The notes below the pieces were generated by a model that worked only from the letters and a program-made list of their open reading frames with translations, was not told the origin of the DNA and made no database searches. Positions 61,054 to 64,000 of a stretch of DNA of 64,000 nt are shown here, piece after piece. Source of the DNA: Alphaproteobacteria bacterium (GTDB taxonomy: Bacteria; Pseudomonadota; Alphaproteobacteria; Micavibrionales; Micavibrionaceae). The translations under genes were made by a program, and so were the position numbers. Numbering within the stretch: position 1 is the stretch's first letter; each line of letters begins with the position of its first letter. The DNA lies in NCBI GenBank assembly GCA_021776025.1, contig JAJFGR010000007.1, positions 1 through 64,000 on the forward strand, read 5' to 3'.

Positions 61054-62098
61054 TGGTGCGTTAAAGCCGGACCCTATTCAGGAAAAAGCTGCGCTTTCGC
61101 TCGAGCGGCTTTATCAGAATGTGCTCAGCGGCAAGCCAAAAAAGCGCTGGTTTTCAAAAAATGACAAACCGATTAAAGGTGTTTATTTTTACGGCGGCGT
61201 TGGGCGCGGTAAATCGATGCTGATGGATTTATTCTATGAATGCCTGCCTGAAGAGATGCCCAAAACCCGCGTGCATTTTCATGCTTTCATGATTGATGTG
61301 CATGATTACATTCATACCCGCCGGGAAAATGATGGCATCCGCGAAGGGGTTGATGCGACGTTGCCGCTGCTTGCTGCGCGGATTGCCGATAAATCGCATG
61401 TGTTGTGTTTTGATGAATTTCACGTGACCGATGTTGCCGATGCGATGATTTTAGGGCGGCTGTTTCGCGAGCTGTTTGATCGCGGCGTTGTTGTGGTTTC
61501 CACAAGTAACTGGGAACCTGACAGGCTTTATGAAGGTGGCTTGCAGCGCGACCGTTTCTTGCCATTTATTGCGCTCTTGAAAGAACATCAGGAGGTTTTT
61601 TATCTCGACAGCCCGCATGATTACCGCACGCAATTTCTTACGCAAGAGGGCACGTATTTCACGCCGCTTGGCGCGGAAACAACCCGCCATGCGAATACGG
61701 TGTTTAATGCGCTGAGCGATAACGCTTGTCCACAGGAAGAAGAGCTTGAGGTGAAGGGCCGTACAATTCCGGTTCTTGCAGCGGCGAAAGGTGTGGCCCG
61801 TTTTAGTTTTGCCGAGCTATGCGAAAGGCCGCACGGCGCGGAAGATTATCTCGAAATCACGCGTAACTATCACACCGTTTTCCTCGAAAATATTCCCAAG
61901 CTGGGTTATGACCGGCGTAATGAAGCCAAGCGTTTGATGACGCTGATTGATACGCTGTATGAAGCGCATACGAAGCTGGTGGTTACGGCCGATGCGCCGC
62001 CGGATCAGCTTTATCGCGGCCATGACCATGAATTTGAATTTGAGCGGACAATCAGCCGTTTGTTAGAGATGCAGTCTGCGGCGTATCTGTTTGATTGA
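61007..62098 (+). CDS. zapE: cell division ATPase ZapE (AFG1-like)
   Basis: AAA-like ATPase with Walker A GGVGRGKSMLMD, then FHAFMIDVHDYIH, Walker B LCFDEFHVTDVADAMIL and STSNWEPDRLYEGGLQRDRFLPFI. It acts at the Z-ring. The first ATG lies within tatC; the conserved region begins soon after, so the overlap is probably real. Confidence 0.92.
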   Translation: MSQISPKSLYQKRLHDGALKPDPIQEKAALSLERLYQNVLSGKPKKRWFSKNDKPIKGVYFYGGVGRGKSMLMDLFYECLPEEMPKTRVHFHAFMIDVHDYIHTRRENDGIREGVDATLPLLAARIADKSHVLCFDEFHVTDVADAMILGRLFRELFDRGVVVVSTSNWEPDRLYEGGLQRDRFLPFIALLKEHQEVFYLDSPHDYRTQFLTQEGTYFTPLGAETTRHANTVFNALSDNACPQEEELEVKGRTIPVLAAAKGVARFSFAELCERPHGAEDYLEITRNYHTVFLENIPKLGYDRRNEAKRLMTLIDTLYEAHTKLVVTADAPPDQLYRGHDHEFEFERTISRLLEMQSAAYLFD

Positions 62099-62162
62099 TT
62101 TGGCATAATACATGCAACAATAGTAACGAATTTTAAGGATTTTTAGGTACTCTAGATAAGCT

Positions 62163-63413
62163 ATGGTGAATTTAATCGAAAAATTCTTCGTGAAGAAGAA
62201 AAAAACCTATCAAGAACAACGGGATGCGCTGGCTTCGGCCAATGTGAGGCAGCGTATGTCATTGGCTAGTGATTCCAAGACAAATAGGGAAATTTTGTAC
62301 TATCTGGCGGAAAAAGACCCGGAACCCAAGGTTCGTAAGGCTGTCGCGCAGAATAAATCGATGCCGGTGCAGGTTTCAACCGTTTTGGCCGGTGATAACG
62401 ATGAGGATGTGCGTTTGGCTTTGGCGGCGCGTTTGGTTGATCTCTTGCCCGATGTTTGCGAAGACAAGCAAAGCCAGCTTTATGCCTTTGCCGTGCAGGC
62501 GCTCGGGACGCTGGCGCTTGATGAGGTTTTGAAAATTCGTGTGGCGTTATCTTCAACATTGAAAGACCATGCCCACACGCCGCCGAAAATTGCCGGGCAG
62601 CTGGCGCGGGATGTAGAGCAACAGGTTTCCGAGCCGATCTTGCGGTTTTGTTCGGCGCTTTCCAGCAAAGATTTACTCGATATTTTGAAATCCCATCCGG
62701 CGAGCTGGGTGATTGAAGCGATTGCTAGCCGCGAAGAGGTTAGCGAGGAAGTTTCCGAAGCTGTGATTGAAACGCGCGATACATATGGCGGCGGCGCGCT
62801 GATTGGCAATGATAGTGCGATGATCACCGTTAGCTTGCTGCACAAAATTGTCGAGATTGCACGCAGCCTGCCGGAATGGCAAAAACCGATGGCGGTGCGC
62901 AAGTCTTTGCCCACATCCATTGCGAAAGATCTGGCGGAATTCGTCGATGCGTCTGTGCGTGAGCTGCTCATCAGCCGTGCGGATTTTGATGAAAATACGA
63001 CAGAGGAAATTGCCGCTGTGTTTCGCCGCCGCGTCGATTTTGTTGATGAAAGTTCAGAAGAGACAACGCGGGAAAAACTCAAGCGTCTTATTAAAGAAGG
63101 TAATTTAACCGAAGAAACAATCTCCGATGCGCTGGCGATGCGTGACCGGGAATTTGTGGCGGCGGCGATTGCCCATATGGCTAAAACAACGCCGGAGAAC
63201 GTCACCAAGATTTTTGATATGCAGGCGGCCAAACCCATTGTGGCGCTATCCTGGCATGCCGGGCTGTCTATGCGCATGGCGATGCAGCTGCAAAAAGACG
63301 CAGGGCGGGTGAACCCAACAGAAATTATCTATCCCAAAGGCGGCACCGATTACCCGCTGGATGAAGAGGCGCTGAACTGGCAGCTTGAGTTTTTGGGGCT
63401 GAAGAAAGCTTAA
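62163..63413 (+). CDS. DUF2336-domain protein
   Basis: The 416-residue soluble helical protein matches the alphaproteobacterial DUF2336 family. It has HEAT-like repeats (VRQRMSLASDSKTNREILYYLAEKDPEPKVRKAVAQN) and the central DLLDILKSHPASWVIEAIASREEVSEEV. Function unknown. It lies between zapE and mdh as a single transcription unit. Confidence 0.85.
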   Translation: MVNLIEKFFVKKKKTYQEQRDALASANVRQRMSLASDSKTNREILYYLAEKDPEPKVRKAVAQNKSMPVQVSTVLAGDNDEDVRLALAARLVDLLPDVCEDKQSQLYAFAVQALGTLALDEVLKIRVALSSTLKDHAHTPPKIAGQLARDVEQQVSEPILRFCSALSSKDLLDILKSHPASWVIEAIASREEVSEEVSEAVIETRDTYGGGALIGNDSAMITVSLLHKIVEIARSLPEWQKPMAVRKSLPTSIAKDLAEFVDASVRELLISRADFDENTTEEIAAVFRRRVDFVDESSEETTREKLKRLIKEGNLTEETISDALAMRDREFVAAAIAHMAKTTPENVTKIFDMQAAKPIVALSWHAGLSMRMAMQLQKDAGRVNPTEIIYPKGGTDYPLDEEALNWQLEFLGLKKA

Positions 63414-63522
63414 TCCAGCCCTGTATTTCCAATAATCGTATGTTTTTGCTTGCCTTCTGTTGGGGAGGAGGGTATTTATGGCAATCAAATTTATTAATGA
63501 CTGTGTTTAAGGAGAGTTTTCT

Positions 63523-64000
63523 ATGAGTATATTGCGTCGTCCAAAAATTGGGGTCGTGGGTGGAGGTCAGATTGGCGGCATAATTGCTTTGTTGGCGGCT
63601 CAAGACGGTATTGATGTAGGTCTAGTGGATATTAAGGGTGGGCTTGCTCAGGCTAAAGGACTGGATATAGAGCAGGCTGGTTATGCTGGTTCTTTCGGTT
63701 CTGCTGTAGAGGGTGGCGATTCTTATGAAAATTTGGAAGGTAGTGATATTGTTATCATTACATCTGGTTTGCCGCGTAAGCCAGGCCAGAACCGTGATGA
63801 CTTGCTGCTTATAAATGCAGAGATCATTAAAGCTGTTACTGAGCAAGTAATGAAACATACAAAGAATCCTGTTCTGATTTACGTGGCCAATCCTGTTGAC
63901 GCCATAACTAGATTGGGGAAAGAAATTTCCGGTTTAGACTCAAATAAAGTCATTGGTATGGCCCCTTTTCTTGATAGCTCAAGGTTTGCAAAGCTTCTTA
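63523..64000 (+). CDS. mdh: malate dehydrogenase, 5' part
   Basis: TCA-cycle enzyme of the LDH-like type. Visible are the NAD loop VGGGQIGGIIALLAA, the acidic LVDIKGG, SDIVIITSGLPRKPGQNRDDLLLINAEI with the mobile-loop arginine, and VANPVDAIT. A perfect AAGGAG precedes the ATG. The frame runs off the window at codon 159. Confidence 0.95.
   Translation, partial: MSILRRPKIGVVGGGQIGGIIALLAAQDGIDVGLVDIKGGLAQAKGLDIEQAGYAGSFGSAVEGGDSYENLEGSDIVIITSGLPRKPGQNRDDLLLINAEIIKAVTEQVMKHTKNPVLIYVANPVDAITRLGKEISGLDSNKVIGMAPFLDSSRFAKLL

Overview
The window looks like a chromosomal segment of a moderately AT-rich alphaproteobacterium. The evidence is the order of housekeeping genes at the right end (dgt-SPOR-nagZ-scpA-scpB-tatA-tatB-tatC, then zapE and mdh), the murA/hisG/UPF0262/infA/maf/RNase G block, and the DUF2336 and CtrA-era style XRE proteins typical of the class. 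I cannot name the order with confidence.

Layout. 1-134 is the tail of an IS30-type transposase. glnD (348-2855) is core. From about 2.9 to 31.7 kb the window is a mosaic of accessory blocks. These are tRNA remnants, an unusual sigma-70 protein, a CPA2 antiporter, a duplicated DEDDh exonuclease, and a sensing/receptor operon (GNAT acyltransferase, TonB receptor, haem-oxygenase-fold protein, YfiR, CHASE8). Next come an integrase, a tRNA-Leu(UAA) split by a group I intron, and a reverse transcriptase with a duplicated 140-bp leader. A phosphodiester-glycosidase-like pair, a NERD protein and a MobQ relaxase with an oriT-like site follow. The block ends with a Crp/Fnr neighbourhood with two FNR-type boxes, a peptidase/RimB/RimK operon, and a second integrase next to tRNA-Phe. 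From 31.8 to 37.8 kb the genes are core (RNase G, maf, infA, hisG, murA, dcd). 37.78-49.26 kb is a clean genomic island in tRNA-Thr(GGT), with a 23-bp direct repeat at both ends. 49.3-64 kb is core again.

How the genes work together. The 9.2-15.1 kb operon looks like one module that makes or modifies a small molecule, imports it through an outer-membrane receptor and senses it through a periplasmic/inner-membrane pair. The divergent XRE protein probably regulates it. The reverse transcriptase has its own sigma-70-like promoter whose predicted start falls on the first copy of the 140-bp repeat, so a structured non-coding RNA is the likely partner or template. The tRNA-Thr island carries integrase, excisionase-like, RepA-like ATPase and DUF5681 genes. 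Its cargo is small secreted proteins, an M48 lipoprotein peptidase and a 658-residue protein with a HEPN-like motif.

Best candidates for something undescribed: (1) the RT plus direct-repeat leader (17731-19532); (2) the GNAT/TonB receptor/haem-oxygenase-fold/YfiR/CHASE8 operon (9215-15126); (3) the tandem-duplicated exonuclease with a dead first half; (4) the sigma factor with a repeated C-terminal extension; (5) reuse of the tRNA-Leu anticodon loop as an att site at several places while the only complete copy here is interrupted by an intron. All functional statements rest on reading the sequence and on knowledge of families; no database search was run.
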